From Streptomyces sp. H39-S7 (GTDB lineage: Bacteria > Actinomycetota > Actinomycetes > Streptomycetales > Streptomycetaceae), in NCBI RefSeq assembly GCF_027158205.1, contig NZ_JAPVLU010000009.1, positions 124,001 through 188,000 on the forward strand: a DNA stretch of 64,000 bases. The letters are read 5' to 3'. Both the position numbers and the translations under genes were made by a program. Of the stretch, positions 1 to 9,332 are shown one piece after another. Positions within the stretch are counted from its first letter, which is position 1. Every line of letters starts with the position of its first letter. The notes below the pieces were generated by a model. That model ran no database searches and was not told where the DNA came from. It was given only the letters and a program-made list of their open reading frames with translations.

Positions 1-2
1 CG

Positions 3-692
3 CTGATCGCCGTCACACCCGTGCTCTTCGCCGGCCGCATCGCCCACAGCGACCGCCACACCAGCGCGACGGCCACCGCACAGAACGCGATGCCCACCAG
101 GCAGGTGCTGCGACTGGCCTGGCCCACCGCGCTGCTGTCCGCGTCGATCATGTTCCTCATCGGGACCGTCGACGTGCTGCTGCCGGCCCGGCTGACGGAG
201 ACCGGCAGCGGGCCGGCGCTCGCCGGACCGGTGATGACGGCCTTCGCGGTCGCCAGCGTGCTGGCCGGACTCGTCTACGGCCTGCGGCGCTGGCCAGGCA
301 CCCCGCGCGTCCAGTCGCTGGCCCTGCTGCTCGCGATGGCCGCCGCGTTCACCACCCCGGCGCTGATGACCCATCCGCTGGCGTTCGCCGCCGCGTTCGC
401 GGTCGGCGGCCTGTTCTTCAGCCCCCTGATGGTGATCAGGAACGTCACCCTCCAGGACCGCCTGCCGCAGCGGGCGTGGGCCACCGGCTTCTCGCTCCTC
501 TACGCCGCCGGCGGACTGGGCTACGGTGCCGCCGGGCTGATGTCGGCGGCCATGCTGCGGGTGGTCAGCGCCGGCGAGACCTTCGCGGTGTGCACGGCTG
601 TCACCGCTGCCATCGGCCTGGCATCGCTCGTCGCGGAGCGCGGGCGCGCGGCGGCGGCGCCGGCCGACGCTGTCGAGCCGGAGCAGGCCTGA
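3..692 (+). CDS. MFS transporter, 3' part (5' end outside window)
   Basis: This is the C-terminal half of a major facilitator superfamily exporter, cut by the window edge; the frame is open from base 3. About 230 residues are visible. They contain several hydrophobic helices rich in Ala, Gly and Leu, separated by short basic loops such as GLRRWPG, and end in a hydrophilic Ala/Glu tail. The second half of a 12-TM MFS protein has this layout. The substrate cannot be read from the fragment. It converges on the pcaV gene, whose stop lies 15 bp downstream. A GTG at 21 is only an internal codon and should not be taken as the start. Confidence 0.75.
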   Translation: MIAVTPVLFAGRIAHSDRHTSATATAQNAMPTRQVLRLAWPTALLSASIMFLIGTVDVLLPARLTETGSGPALAGPVMTAFAVASVLAGLVYGLRRWPGTPRVQSLALLLAMAAAFTTPALMTHPLAFAAAFAVGGLFFSPLMVIRNVTLQDRLPQRAWATGFSLLYAAGGLGYGAAGLMSAAMLRVVSAGETFAVCTAVTAAIGLASLVAERGRAAAAPADAVEPEQA

Positions 693-707
693 CCCGTCGG
701 GCACGGC

Positions 708-1175
708 CTACTGGGGCTGGGGCAGCGGGGACTCCGCGGGGGCGCGGAGTCCCTCCGCGGCGTCCGAGACGCGGCGGATCAGCTGCAGGAACAGGACCTG
801 CTCCTCGGCGGACAGCGGGGCGAGGAAGACCTGGTTCATCCGGGCCGTACGCACCGTCAGCCTGCGGTGCGTACGGCTGCCCTCGTCGGTGAGTCGCAGC
901 AGGAAGCGGCGGCCGTCCTCGGCATCGCGGACCTTGTCCAGCAGGCCGCGGGAGTTGAGCCGGCTGATGACCTCGGCGATGGTGGAGCGGTCCAGGCCGA
1001 CCCGCTCGCCCACGGTCCGCTGATCGAGGCCGGGCTCGGCGGTGAGCGCGTTGAGCACACCGAACTGCGGGGAGGTGATCTCCTCGGAGACCATCGCGGT
1101 CCACAGCAGATGATGCGCCTGCTGCAGGCGCCGGGCCAGGTGCCCCGGGTGGGTGGTCAGGTCGACCGCGGCCAT
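708..1175 (-). CDS. pcaV: MarR-family repressor of protocatechuate catabolism (PcaV-like)
   Basis: This 155-residue MarR-family winged-helix regulator diverges from the pca operon. That is the arrangement of Streptomyces coelicolor PcaV, which releases DNA when it binds protocatechuate (family knowledge). The winged-helix core is visible as SPQFGVLNALTAEPGL, then the recognition-helix region VGERVGLDRSTIAEVISRL and the wing DAEDGRRFLLRLT. The ATG at 1175 was chosen because AAAGGGAG lies just upstream; the frame stays open further upstream but without a ribosome-binding site. Two GTGCAC palindromes in the gap to pcaI are its likely operators, one of them within 35 bp of its own start, which suggests autoregulation. 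Function is inferred from family and position. Confidence 0.88.
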   Translation of the reverse strand: MAAVDLTTHPGHLARRLQQAHHLLWTAMVSEEITSPQFGVLNALTAEPGLDQRTVGERVGLDRSTIAEVISRLNSRGLLDKVRDAEDGRRFLLRLTDEGSRTHRRLTVRTARMNQVFLAPLSAEEQVLFLQLIRRVSDAAEGLRAPAESPLPQPQ

Positions 1176-1195
1176 AGCGCTCCCTTTGCATTTCG

Positions 1196-1207
1196 TTGGT
1201 GCACTGA
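1196..1207. promoter_or_regulatory. Candidate PcaV operator, pcaV-proximal
   Basis: TTGGTGCACTGA is a 12-bp imperfect palindrome around GTGCAC. It shares GGTGCACTGA/AGTGCACTGA with the site at 1328-1339. On the minus strand a GTTATC element, possibly the pcaV -10, lies next to it, so binding here would cover the pcaV start region. The assignment is inference from symmetry, repetition and position. Confidence 0.6.
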
Positions 1208-1327
1208 GGATAACTCGGCAAACTCCTCCCCGTCCCGCGTCTCGCCGAGGCCACTGCCTGCGTATTTTATGGTTGATATTGACGGTCGGTCCGCCGAGTG
1301 CCAGCATGGCGACGCCTGAGATAATAG

Positions 1328-1339
1328 TCAGTGCACTGA
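1328..1339. promoter_or_regulatory. Candidate PcaV operator, pcaI-proximal
   Basis: TCAGTGCACTGA is a perfect 12-bp palindrome placed just downstream of a TATAAT-like GATAAT (1320-1325) and 42 bp before the pcaI ATG. A bound repressor would cover the transcription start. It is the better of two related sites in the 206-bp divergent gap. Confidence 0.68.
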
Positions 1340-1381
1340 GCATCTGAGGGTGTGAGCCCTTGGAGACCGGAGGCTTCTCGC

Positions 1382-2164
1382 ATGGACAAGGTGGTCGCCG
1401 GCGCCGCTGAGGCGGTGGCCGACGCCCGGGACGGGGCGACCTTCGCGGTCGGTGGCTTCGGGCTGAGCGGTGTTCCCAACGTGCTGATCGCCGCACTGCA
1501 CGAGCTGGGCGTGGCGGACCTGGGCGTGGTGTCCAACAACTGCGGAGCGATGGACGCCGGGCTGGCCGTCCTGCTGTCCGCAGGGCGCATCTCCCGCGTG
1601 ACCGGGTCCTACATCGGCGCCAACAAGGAGTTCGCCCGCCAGTACCTCGGCGGCGAACTGGAGGTCGAGATGATCCCCCAGGGCACGCTTGCCGAACGGC
1701 TGCGCGCCGGCGGGTGCGGGATCCCGGCCTTCTACACCCCGGCGGGGGTCGGCACCCAGGTCGCCGACGGCGGACTGCCCTGGCGCTACGACGGGAGGGG
1801 CGGCGTCGCGGTGGCGTCCCCGCCCAAGGAGGTACGTGTCTTCGACGGCACCGAGTACGTCCTGGAACACGCCATCCGTACCGACTTCGCGCTGGTGCGC
1901 GCGGCCAAGGGCGACCGGCACGGGAACCTCGTCTTCAGCAAGGCCGGCCGGAACTTCAACCCCCTGGCGGCGATGGCCGGGAAGGTGACGATCGCCGAGG
2001 TGGAGGAACTGGTGGAGGCGGGCGGGATCGACCCCGACGAAGTGCATCTGCCCGGCGTCTTCGTCCAGCGCGTGGTCGCCCTCACGCCCGAGCAGGCCGC
2101 GGACAAGAAGATCGAACGGCGCACGGTGTCCGCACCGGCGGCACGAGAGACGGGGCGCGGCTGA
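1382..2164 (+). CDS. pcaI: 3-oxoadipate CoA-transferase subunit A
   Basis: PcaI is the alpha half of the class I CoA-transferase that moves CoA from succinyl-CoA to beta-ketoadipate. The 260 residues show the N-terminal [13 protein letters not shown] glycine loop, SNNCG and the family stretch [18 protein letters not shown]. The ATG at 1382 follows CCGGAGG (1368-1374) at normal spacing; a GTG at 1352 is in frame but has no ribosome-binding site. It is the first gene of pcaIJFHGBL and shares one base with pcaJ (TGATG), so the two subunits are probably made in equal amounts. It is probably repressed through the palindrome at 1328. Confidence 0.93.
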   Translation: MDKVVAGAAEAVADARDGATFAVGGFGLSGVPNVLIAALHELGVADLGVVSNNCGAMDAGLAVLLSAGRISRVTGSYIGANKEFARQYLGGELEVEMIPQGTLAERLRAGGCGIPAFYTPAGVGTQVADGGLPWRYDGRGGVAVASPPKEVRVFDGTEYVLEHAIRTDFALVRAAKGDRHGNLVFSKAGRNFNPLAAMAGKVTIAEVEELVEAGGIDPDEVHLPGVFVQRVVALTPEQAADKKIERRTVSAPAARETGRG

Positions 2165-2817
2165 TGGGCTGGTCACGAGAGCAGATGGCGGCGCGCGCGG
2201 CGCGTGAGCTGGTGAACGGGCAGTACGTCAATCTCGGCATCGGGCTGCCGACGCTGATCCCCAACCACCTCCCGGACGGCGTCGAGGTGGTGCTGGAATC
2301 GGAGAACGGCATCCTGGGCGTAGGGCCCTACCCGGCCGAGGACGAGGTCGACCCCGACCTGATCAACGCGGGCAAGGAGACAGTCACCGTGCTGCCCGGA
2401 GCCTCCTACTTCGACTCGGCACTGTCCTTCGGAATGATCCGCGGCGGACACATCGACGTGGCCGTGCTCGGCGCCATGCAGGTGTCCGCGCGGGGCGACC
2501 TCGCCAACTGGGCCGTCCCCGGCAAGATGATCACCGGGATCGGCGGGGCGATGGACCTGGTGCACGGGGCACGGACCGTGATCGTGGTGATGACCCACAC
2601 CGCCAAGGACGGCTCCCCGAAGATCGTCCAGGAGTGTTCGCTGCCGCTGACCGGCAGGACCTGCGTCGACCGGATCATCACCGACCTCGGGGTGCTGGAA
2701 GTCACCGACGACGGACTGGAGTTGACCGAGACCGCTCCGGGCGTCCCGGTCGAGGAGATCCTGGCCAGGACCGACGCGACGCTCCGTATCGCCCTCGCTG
2801 CCGGGAGTGCCTCATGA
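2164..2817 (+). CDS. pcaJ: 3-oxoadipate CoA-transferase subunit B
   Basis: PcaJ is the beta subunit of 3-oxoadipate CoA-transferase. It carries the catalytic glutamate in the [10 protein letters not shown] motif of family I CoA-transferase B chains, here following VEVVLE. The 217 residues match the usual length. The ATG is embedded in the pcaI stop (TGATG), and the gene ends in an ATGA overlap with pcaF. Translation of pcaI, pcaJ and pcaF therefore appears coupled. The product works only as a heteromer with PcaI in the cytoplasm. Confidence 0.93.
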   Translation: MGWSREQMAARAARELVNGQYVNLGIGLPTLIPNHLPDGVEVVLESENGILGVGPYPAEDEVDPDLINAGKETVTVLPGASYFDSALSFGMIRGGHIDVAVLGAMQVSARGDLANWAVPGKMITGIGGAMDLVHGARTVIVVMTHTAKDGSPKIVQECSLPLTGRTCVDRIITDLGVLEVTDDGLELTETAPGVPVEEILARTDATLRIALAAGSAS

Positions 2818-4022
2818 ACCGCCGCGACGTCTACATCGTGGACGCCGTCCGGACCCCGGTCGGCAGGTACAACGGCGCCCTCGCGAGCGTCCGCCCCGAC
2901 GACCTGGCCGCCCACACCCTCCGCGAACTCCTCGCCCGCACACCGGAGCTGGACCCCGCCCGGATCGGCGACGTCTACTTCGGCAACGCCAACGGAGCGG
3001 GTGAGGAGAACCGCAACGTCGGCCGGATGGCCGGCCTGCTGGCGGGCCTGCCGACCTCGGTGCCCGGCGTCACCGTCAACCGGCTCTGCGCCTCGGGCCT
3101 CGAAGCGGTCATCCAGGCCGCGCGGGCCATCGCCCTCGGCGACCTGTCCATAGCCGTGGCCGGCGGCGTCGAGTCGATGACGCGCGCCCCGTACGTGCTG
3201 CCCAAGAGCGACCGGCCGTTCCCAGCGGGGCACCAGGAGCTGTACTCCACGACGCTCGGCTGGCGCATGGTCAACCCCCGGATGGAACCGCGGTGGACGG
3301 TGCCACTGGGCGAGTCGGCCGAACTGATCGCCGACCGGCACGGGATCACCCGCGAGCAGCAGGACGCCCTGGCGCTCGCGTCCCACCGCAAGGCGTCGGC
3401 CGCGTGGCGGGACGGGCTGTTCGACCCCGAGGTCGTGCCGGTTCCGGTGCCCCGGCGCAAGGGGGAGGCGATCCTCTTCGGCCGCGACGAATGCGTGCGG
3501 GACGGTGCCTCGATGGAAGCCATGGCGCAGCTGAAGCCGTCCTTCCGCGAGGACGGAGGAACGGTCACACCGGGCAACGCCTCGCCGCTCAACGACGGCG
3601 CGGCGGCCCTGCTCCTCTGTGACGAGGCCGGCCTGAAGGCCACCGGACGCGAGCCGCTGGCCCGGGTTGCCGCCACCGGCGTCGCCGCGGTCGAACCGCA
3701 CTACTTCGGCCTCGGCCCCGTCGAAGCCGTCAACCGCGCCCTCGCCCGGGCCGGCAGGTCCTTCGGTGACCTGACGACGCTGGAGCTCAACGAGGCTTTC
3801 GCCGCGCAGGTGCTGGGCTGTCTCGCCGAGTGGCCCGACTTCGATCCGGCGCTCCTCAACCCGCAGGGCGGCGCCATCGCCCTCGGCCACCCGCTGGGCG
3901 CCTCCGGCGCCCGCCTGGCCGGCACCGTGGCCCATCAGCTCGCCCGACACGGCTCCGGCACGGGCGTCGCCACCTTGTGCGTCGGCGTCGGCCAGGGCCT
4001 GGCCCTCGTACTCGAACGCTGA
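2814..4022 (+). CDS. pcaF: Beta-ketoadipyl-CoA thiolase
   Basis: This 402-residue thiolase catalyses the last step of the pathway: beta-ketoadipyl-CoA plus CoA gives succinyl-CoA and acetyl-CoA. Visible motifs are the acyl-accepting Cys in [12 protein letters not shown] (about residue 92), the His motif [10 protein letters not shown] (about 359) and the C-terminal Cys in CVGVGQG (about 389), which is the complete catalytic set of degradative thiolases. The start overlaps the pcaJ stop as ATGA. A generic acetyl-CoA acyltransferase role cannot be ruled out from sequence alone, but the operon position fixes PcaF. Confidence 0.93.
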   Translation: MNRRDVYIVDAVRTPVGRYNGALASVRPDDLAAHTLRELLARTPELDPARIGDVYFGNANGAGEENRNVGRMAGLLAGLPTSVPGVTVNRLCASGLEAVIQAARAIALGDLSIAVAGGVESMTRAPYVLPKSDRPFPAGHQELYSTTLGWRMVNPRMEPRWTVPLGESAELIADRHGITREQQDALALASHRKASAAWRDGLFDPEVVPVPVPRRKGEAILFGRDECVRDGASMEAMAQLKPSFREDGGTVTPGNASPLNDGAAALLLCDEAGLKATGREPLARVAATGVAAVEPHYFGLGPVEAVNRALARAGRSFGDLTTLELNEAFAAQVLGCLAEWPDFDPALLNPQGGAIALGHPLGASGARLAGTVAHQLARHGSGTGVATLCVGVGQGLALVLER

Positions 4023-4072
4023 GGCGCTTGCCCGACCGCCGCCCTCACGGACCAGACATCCCAGGACACCCC

Positions 4073-4843
4073 ATGACTCTCTCCCAGTCCGACATCGACA
4101 CCGAGATCGACGACCTGCAGACCGCCTACGACCGGGCGCTCGCGGCCGGCGCGCCAGCCCGCCACCATCCGCCGCGGGACTACGCCCCCTACCGCAGCTC
4201 CCGGCTGCGCCACCCCCAGCAGCCGCTGGTCGCGGTGGACGGCGGCGACCCCGAGACGGTCGAGCTGTCCGGTCCGGTGTTCGGCCCGACCGACATCACC
4301 GAGACCGACAACGACCTCACCGTCCAGCACCTGGGCGAGCCGCTCGGCGAGCGCATCACCGTCTCCGGGCGACTGCTCGACCGCGACCGCCGTCCGGTGC
4401 GGGGCCAGCTCATCGAGGTCTGGCAGGCCAACGCCTCCGGCCGGTACGCGCACCTGCGCGACCAGCACCCGGCACCGCTCGACCCCAACTTCACCGGCGT
4501 CGGCCGCACGCTGACGGACGACGACGGCCGGTACACGTTCACCACCATCAAGCCGGGCGCCTACCCGTGGCGCAACCACACCAACGCGTGGCGTCCCGCC
4601 CACATCCACTTCTCCGTCTTCGGCGCAGCCTTCACCCAGCGTCTGGTGACCCAGATGTACTTCCCCAACGACCCGCTGTTCCGCTACGACCCGATCCTGC
4701 GGTCCGTGACGGACGCGGCGGCCCGGGACCGCCTGGTCGCCACGTACGACCACGACCTCTCCCGGCCCGAGTTCTCGCTCGGCTACGCGTGGGACATCGT
4801 CCTGGACGGTCCCTCCGCGACCTGGATCGAAGAAGGGCGATGA
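4073..4843 (+). CDS. pcaH: Protocatechuate 3,4-dioxygenase beta subunit
   Basis: PcaH carries the non-haem ferric iron that cleaves protocatechuate between its hydroxyls to give 3-carboxy-cis,cis-muconate. The four iron ligands are visible as Tyr125 (GRYAH), Tyr164 (GAYPW), and His177 and His179 (PAHIH). The 256-residue length is normal for the beta chain. The ATG at 4073 follows an AGGA element after a 50-bp gap from pcaF, the only real gap inside this operon. The gene ends in an ATGA overlap with pcaG, as expected for subunits of one enzyme. Confidence 0.94.
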   Translation: MTLSQSDIDTEIDDLQTAYDRALAAGAPARHHPPRDYAPYRSSRLRHPQQPLVAVDGGDPETVELSGPVFGPTDITETDNDLTVQHLGEPLGERITVSGRLLDRDRRPVRGQLIEVWQANASGRYAHLRDQHPAPLDPNFTGVGRTLTDDDGRYTFTTIKPGAYPWRNHTNAWRPAHIHFSVFGAAFTQRLVTQMYFPNDPLFRYDPILRSVTDAAARDRLVATYDHDLSRPEFSLGYAWDIVLDGPSATWIEEGR

Positions 4844-5412
4844 GCACGATGACCGAGACGTTCGTCCCCACCCCGTCCCACACCGTCGGCCCCTTCTACG
4901 GCTACGCGCTTCCCTTCCCGGACGGCGGACAGGTCGCGCCCAGGGGCCACCCCGACACGATCGTCCTGCACGGATACGTGCTCGACGGCGCGGGCGACCC
5001 GGTTCCCGACGCGCTGCTGGAGTTCTGGCAGGCCGCCCCGGACGGTTCCCTCGCCGGCGCCCCCGGATCCCTGCGCCGCGACCCGGTGACCGGCGGCTTC
5101 CTCGGCCGCAACGGCACCAGTCTCACCGGCTTCGGCCGGGTCGCCACCGATGCCGACGGCCACTATGCCCTCTTCACCCTGCCACCGGGCAACGCGGGAC
5201 CGCCCTACATCAGCGTGTGCGTCTTCGCGCGCGGCCTGCTGCACCACATGTTCACGCGCGCCTATCTCGCGGACGGCGCCGACCCGGTTCTCGACTCGGT
5301 GCCGGGACCGCGCCGGGCCACGCTGCTCGCGCGGCCCGGCGAGAACCGCACGTACCGCTTCGACATCCGCCTGCAAGGCGAGGGCGAAACGGTCTTCCTG
5401 GAGTTCCAGTGA
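4840..5412 (+). CDS. pcaG: Protocatechuate 3,4-dioxygenase alpha subunit
   Basis: PcaG is the structural alpha partner of PcaH. It has the same intradiol-dioxygenase beta-sandwich fold (TPSHTVGPFYGYALPF, then LLEFWQAAPDG and DADGHYALFTLPPG) but lacks the Tyr/His ligand set, which is normal for alpha chains. The length of 190 residues is typical. The ATG overlaps the pcaH stop (ATGA) and the end overlaps pcaB (GTGA). Confidence 0.93.
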   Translation: MSTMTETFVPTPSHTVGPFYGYALPFPDGGQVAPRGHPDTIVLHGYVLDGAGDPVPDALLEFWQAAPDGSLAGAPGSLRRDPVTGGFLGRNGTSLTGFGRVATDADGHYALFTLPPGNAGPPYISVCVFARGLLHHMFTRAYLADGADPVLDSVPGPRRATLLARPGENRTYRFDIRLQGEGETVFLEFQ

Positions 5413-6788
5413 GCTGCCCCGACATCGACCACGGCCTGCTCGCCCCCGGCCGGGCCGGCTCCCCCGCCGAGGCCTCGACCGCGGACAGCGCCTTCCTGCG
5501 GGCGCTGCTCGACGCCGAGGCGGCGCTGGCCCGCGCCCAGGCGGCCGTCGGCCACGCGCCCGTCGAGGCCGCCCGCGCGATCACGGCCGCAGCCGGCTCG
5601 GCCCGCTTCGACATCGGCGCCATCGCCCACCGCGCACGAGCCGGCGGGAACCCCGTCATCCCTCTGGTCGCGGACCTGACGGCGGCGGTTCCCGAGGAGT
5701 TCGGCCCGTATGTGCACCGGGGCGCGACCAGCCAGGACATCATGGACACCGCCACCATGCTCGTCGCGGCCCGCACCCTGGACCTGATCCTGGTCGACCT
5801 GCACCGCACCGAGCGGGCGCTGTCCGCCCTGGCCGCGCACCACCGGAACACGGTCATGCCCGGCCGTACCCTGACCCAGCACGCCGTACCGACGACGTTC
5901 GGCCTCAAGGCGGCGGGCTGGCGCTCCCTGGTCCTCGACGCCCGGGACCGGCTGCGCACGGTCCGCGCCTCGCTTCCCGCGCAACTCGGCGGCGCCGCGG
6001 GCACCTTGGCGGCCTTCGACAGCTACGCGGGCCGGCACGACCCCGGCACGGCCGTACAGCTCACCGCCGCCTACGCCCGCGAGACGGGCCTCGCGGTACC
6101 GGCTCTGCCCTGGCACACGCTGCGCACACCCGTCGCCGACCTCGCCGCGGCCCTCGCGTTCACCGCGGGCGCCCTCGGCAAGACCGCGGCCGACGTCCTC
6201 ACCCTGTCCCGCACCGAGATCGCCGAAGTCGCCGAAGGAGACGGCGGTACGGAGTCCTCCGGGGGCTCGTCCGCCATGCCCCACAAGCGGAACCCCGTGC
6301 GCGCCACCCTCGTCGCCGCGGCCGCGCGCCGCGCCCCGGGCCTCGCCGTCACCCTGTTCGCTGCGATGGTCGCCGAGGACGAGCGCCCCGCCGGCGCCTG
6401 GCACGCCGAGTGGGAGCCGCTGCGGGATCTGCTGCGCCTGACGGGCGGCGCCGCCCGCGACGCCGCCGAGCTGGCCGAAGGCCTGCGGGTACACGCCGCG
6501 ACCATGCGCGCCCACCTCCACCTCACCCACGGGCTGATCGTCTCCGAGCGGCTGGTCGCCGTGCTGACCCCGATCCTGGGCCGCGCCCGGGCCACCGCCC
6601 TCCTCACGGATCTCGCGCGGCGCACGTACAGCGAGGGCAGGACGCTGGCCGCGCTCCTCGCCGAGCAGCCCGAACTCGCCGGCGCCGGGCTCGACGGCAC
6701 CGCTCTCGACCTCGCCGGCCTCACCGACCCCGCCGCGTACACCGGCGCCGCCGGCACCCTCACCGACCGCGCCCTGGAGCGACGTTGA
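5409..6788 (+). CDS. pcaB: 3-carboxy-cis,cis-muconate cycloisomerase
   Basis: PcaB cyclises 3-carboxymuconate to gamma-carboxymuconolactone. This 459-residue protein belongs to the fumarase/aspartase superfamily. It shows the signature loop SSAMPHKRNP near residue 290 and the earlier YVHRGATSQDIMDTA region. The GTG start sits in a GTGA overlap with the pcaG stop, and the next gene starts in a TTGA overlap with its own stop. Adenylosuccinate lyase is the nearest confusable family, but the dioxygenase subunits directly upstream decide the call. Confidence 0.92.
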   Translation: MSCPDIDHGLLAPGRAGSPAEASTADSAFLRALLDAEAALARAQAAVGHAPVEAARAITAAAGSARFDIGAIAHRARAGGNPVIPLVADLTAAVPEEFGPYVHRGATSQDIMDTATMLVAARTLDLILVDLHRTERALSALAAHHRNTVMPGRTLTQHAVPTTFGLKAAGWRSLVLDARDRLRTVRASLPAQLGGAAGTLAAFDSYAGRHDPGTAVQLTAAYARETGLAVPALPWHTLRTPVADLAAALAFTAGALGKTAADVLTLSRTEIAEVAEGDGGTESSGGSSAMPHKRNPVRATLVAAAARRAPGLAVTLFAAMVAEDERPAGAWHAEWEPLRDLLRLTGGAARDAAELAEGLRVHAATMRAHLHLTHGLIVSERLVAVLTPILGRARATALLTDLARRTYSEGRTLAALLAEQPELAGAGLDGTALDLAGLTDPAAYTGAAGTLTDRALERR

Positions 6789-7945
6789 CCAGCCGACAGA
6801 ACACCGCACCGGCCGGCAGCCGGCACCAGGGACTGCACCACCGCGCCGAAGGGCCGGCCACCGCCCCCGCGCTGCTCCTCGGACCGTCGCTCGGCACTTC
6901 CACCGCCCTGTGGGACGCCGTCGCCCCCGAACTGTCCGCCACACACCGGGTCGTGCGCTGGGACCTGCCCGGCCACGGCGGCTCCCCCGCGGACCTCATC
7001 GGCCCGGGCGCGACCGTCGGCGAACTGGCCGACCTGGTGCTCTCCCTCGCCGACGCGCTCGGCATCGACCGGTTCGCGTACGCCGGGGTCTCGCTCGGCG
7101 GGGCTGTCGGCCTGCACCTGGCCGTCCACCACCCCCAGCGGGTGCGGAGCCTCGCGGTCATCTGCTCGTCCGCGCACTTCGGCGGCTCCGCGCCGTGGGA
7201 GGAGCGCGCCGCACGGGTCCGCCGGGAGGGGCTGTCCGCCCTGGCCGACACCGCGGACTCCCGCTGGTTCACGCCCGGCTTCACCGTGCCGCGCCTGGTG
7301 GCCGATCACCGCGGCTGCGACCCGGCCGCGTACGCGGCGTGCTGCGACGCGCTGGCCGCGTTCGACCTCCGCGACGCCCTGTCCTCCGTCACCGCTCCCA
7401 CCCTGGCCGTCGCGGGCCGCGAGGACCCCGCGACACCGCCCGCGCACCTGCGGGAGATCGCGGACGCGGTGCCCGGCGCCTGGCTCACCGAGATCCCCCA
7501 CGCCTCCCACCTCGCCCCGGCCGAGCGGCCCGAGGCGGTGCTGGCCGCGCTGCGCAGCCACTTCACGGGTGGTGCGAGGAGCGGGATGGCGGTACGCCGC
7601 CAGGTGCTCGGTGACGCGCACGTGGACCGGGCGCAGGAGCGTCAGAGCGACTTCACCGCGCCGTTCCAGGACTTCATCTCCCGTTACGCGTGGGGCGAGA
7701 TCTGGACCGACGACACGCTCTCCCGCCGCGAGCGCAGCATGGTCACCTTGACGGCGCTCAGCGCCCACGGCCACTACGACGAACTGGCCCTGCACGTCCG
7801 GGCGGCGCGGCGCAACGGTCTGACCCCCCAGGAGATCGGCGCGGTGCTGCTGCAGACCGCGGTCTACTGTGGCGTCCCGGCGGCCAACTCCGCGTTCGCC
7901 GTGGCCCAGCGCGTGCTGGCGGAGGAGGAACCGACCGGCCACTGA
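6785..7945 (+). CDS. pcaL: Fused beta-ketoadipate enol-lactone hydrolase / 4-carboxymuconolactone decarboxylase
   Basis: PcaL joins two consecutive enzymes. Residues about 15-260 are an alpha/beta hydrolase (PcaD) with nucleophile elbow GVSLGG (Ser103), an acid in GREDP (Asp214) and a histidine in PHASH. Residues about 264-386 are a carboxymuconolactone decarboxylase (PcaC) domain, including HGHYDELALHVRAARRNGLTPQEI. The decarboxylase acts first in the pathway and the hydrolase second. The start is taken as TTG 6785, in a TTGA overlap with pcaB. No other start gives a full hydrolase domain, but the rare start codon is the weakest part of this call. Such fusions are known in actinobacteria. 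Confidence 0.9.
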   Translation: MTSRQNTAPAGSRHQGLHHRAEGPATAPALLLGPSLGTSTALWDAVAPELSATHRVVRWDLPGHGGSPADLIGPGATVGELADLVLSLADALGIDRFAYAGVSLGGAVGLHLAVHHPQRVRSLAVICSSAHFGGSAPWEERAARVRREGLSALADTADSRWFTPGFTVPRLVADHRGCDPAAYAACCDALAAFDLRDALSSVTAPTLAVAGREDPATPPAHLREIADAVPGAWLTEIPHASHLAPAERPEAVLAALRSHFTGGARSGMAVRRQVLGDAHVDRAQERQSDFTAPFQDFISRYAWGEIWTDDTLSRRERSMVTLTALSAHGHYDELALHVRAARRNGLTPQEIGAVLLQTAVYCGVPAANSAFAVAQRVLAEEEPTGH

Positions 7946-8059
7946 GCGCGGGCCGATGCGCGCCGAAGGCCGGCCGTGCCGGGGGCGCCGGCCGAATCCA
8001 CTTCACCCCACGAACAGCGGCTCGGTCCCCCGGGCCCGTTTCCGCGACGAGGAGAACTG

Positions 8060-9250
8060 ATGCACACGACCGTCGGCATCATCGGCGGCGGCCCCTCCGG
8101 CCTGCTGCTCGCCCGCCTGCTGCACCGCGCCGGCATCGACAGCGTGGTGCTGGAGCGCCGCGACCGCGCCTTCGTCGAGCAGCGGCAGCGCGCCGGCATC
8201 CTGGAGCAGGCCACCGTGGACGTGCTGCGCGAGGCGGGCGCGGGCGCACGGCTGGACCGCGAGGCACTGGTCCACGACGGCATCGAGCTGCGCTTCGACG
8301 GCCGCAGCCACCGCGTCGACTTCCCCTCCCTCACCGGCGGCCGCCGGGTGGTGGTCTACGCCCAGACCGAGGTGGTGAAGGACCTGATCGCCCTGCAACT
8401 CGACGAGGGCGGACCGCTGCTCTTCGACGCCGAGGTCCTTGCGGTGGAGGGCGCCGACACCGACCGGCCGCTCATCCGCTACGCCCACCAGGGTCACGAA
8501 CAGACCCTGAGCTGCGACTACGTGGTCGGCTGCGACGGCTTCCACGGCGTGGCACGGGGAGCCGTCCCGGACGGTGTGAGCACCACGTTCGAGCGCACGT
8601 ATCCGTACTCCTGGCTCGGCATCCTCGCCGATGCCGCGCCGGTGTACGACGAGCTGATCTACGCCCACTCCGAGCGCGGCTTCGCCCTGGCCAGCATGCG
8701 CTCCCCGTCGGTGAGCCGGCTGTATCTGCAGGTGCCGAACGGAACCGACCCCGCCGACTGGCCGGACGAGCGGATCTGGGACGAGCTGGACGCCCGCTTC
8801 GCCCTGCGCGCGGAGCCCGGAAGGCTGCTGGAGCGCGGCCGCGTCACGCAGAAGTCGGTTCTGCCGATGCGCAGTTCGGTCACCGAGCCGATGCGCTACG
8901 GCCGGGTCTTCCTCGCCGGGGACGCCGCACACATCGTGCCGCCCACCGGCGCCAAGGGCCTGAACCTCGCCGCCGCCGATGTCGTGGTCCTGGCGCGTGC
9001 CTTCGCGCACCTCGACAGGACCGGCTCGGCGGAGTTGCTCGACACGTACTCCGACACCTGTCTGCGCCGGGTGTGGCGGGCCGAGCACTTCTCGTACTTC
9101 ATGACCACCACCCTGCACACCGACCCGGAGCAGTCCCCCTTCGACACCCGGCTGCAGTTGTCCCAGCTGGAGCGGATCGCGACCTCGCCCCACGCCGCCG
9201 CCGAACTGGCCGAGAACTACACGGGGCTGCCGCTCGCGCCGACCGCCTGA
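8060..9250 (+). CDS. pobA: 4-hydroxybenzoate 3-monooxygenase
   Basis: PobA hydroxylates 4-hydroxybenzoate to protocatechuate, feeding the pca operon upstream. The 396 residues match the enzyme's usual ~394. The FAD-binding GIIGGGPSGLLLARLL is at the N terminus, a second nucleotide motif is VVGCDGFHG, and the flavin-ribityl motif is FLAGDAAHIVPPTGAKGLNLA. The ATG follows GAGGAGAACTG. A 114-bp gap separates it from pcaL, so it may have its own promoter or be read through. A strong hairpin lies directly downstream. Whether it uses NADH or NADPH cannot be told by eye. Confidence 0.92.
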   Translation: MHTTVGIIGGGPSGLLLARLLHRAGIDSVVLERRDRAFVEQRQRAGILEQATVDVLREAGAGARLDREALVHDGIELRFDGRSHRVDFPSLTGGRRVVVYAQTEVVKDLIALQLDEGGPLLFDAEVLAVEGADTDRPLIRYAHQGHEQTLSCDYVVGCDGFHGVARGAVPDGVSTTFERTYPYSWLGILADAAPVYDELIYAHSERGFALASMRSPSVSRLYLQVPNGTDPADWPDERIWDELDARFALRAEPGRLLERGRVTQKSVLPMRSSVTEPMRYGRVFLAGDAAHIVPPTGAKGLNLAAADVVVLARAFAHLDRTGSAELLDTYSDTCLRRVWRAEHFSYFMTTTLHTDPEQSPFDTRLQLSQLERIATSPHAAAELAENYTGLPLAPTA

Positions 9251-9255
9251 CGACG

Positions 9256-9295
9256 CAGCACCGGGACCGGCCCACGGGGGGCGGTCCCGGTGCTG
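9256..9295. terminator. Bidirectional terminator after pobA
   Basis: CAGCACCGGGACCG at 9256-9269 pairs with its complement at 9282-9295 around a 12-base loop, a 14-bp G/C-rich stem. It lies between the convergent pobA and TetR genes and probably ends transcription from both sides. Confidence 0.75.
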
Positions 9296-9332
9296 TCGTG
9301 TCCGCGGGCCGTGCGCGTGGTACCCCGCCGTT

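Noticed and set aside
2406..3950. Long open frame on the minus strand across pcaJ/pcaF
   Set aside because: It is antisense to well-supported genes, has the low-complexity Arg/Gly/Val composition of high-GC shadow frames, and shows no family motif.
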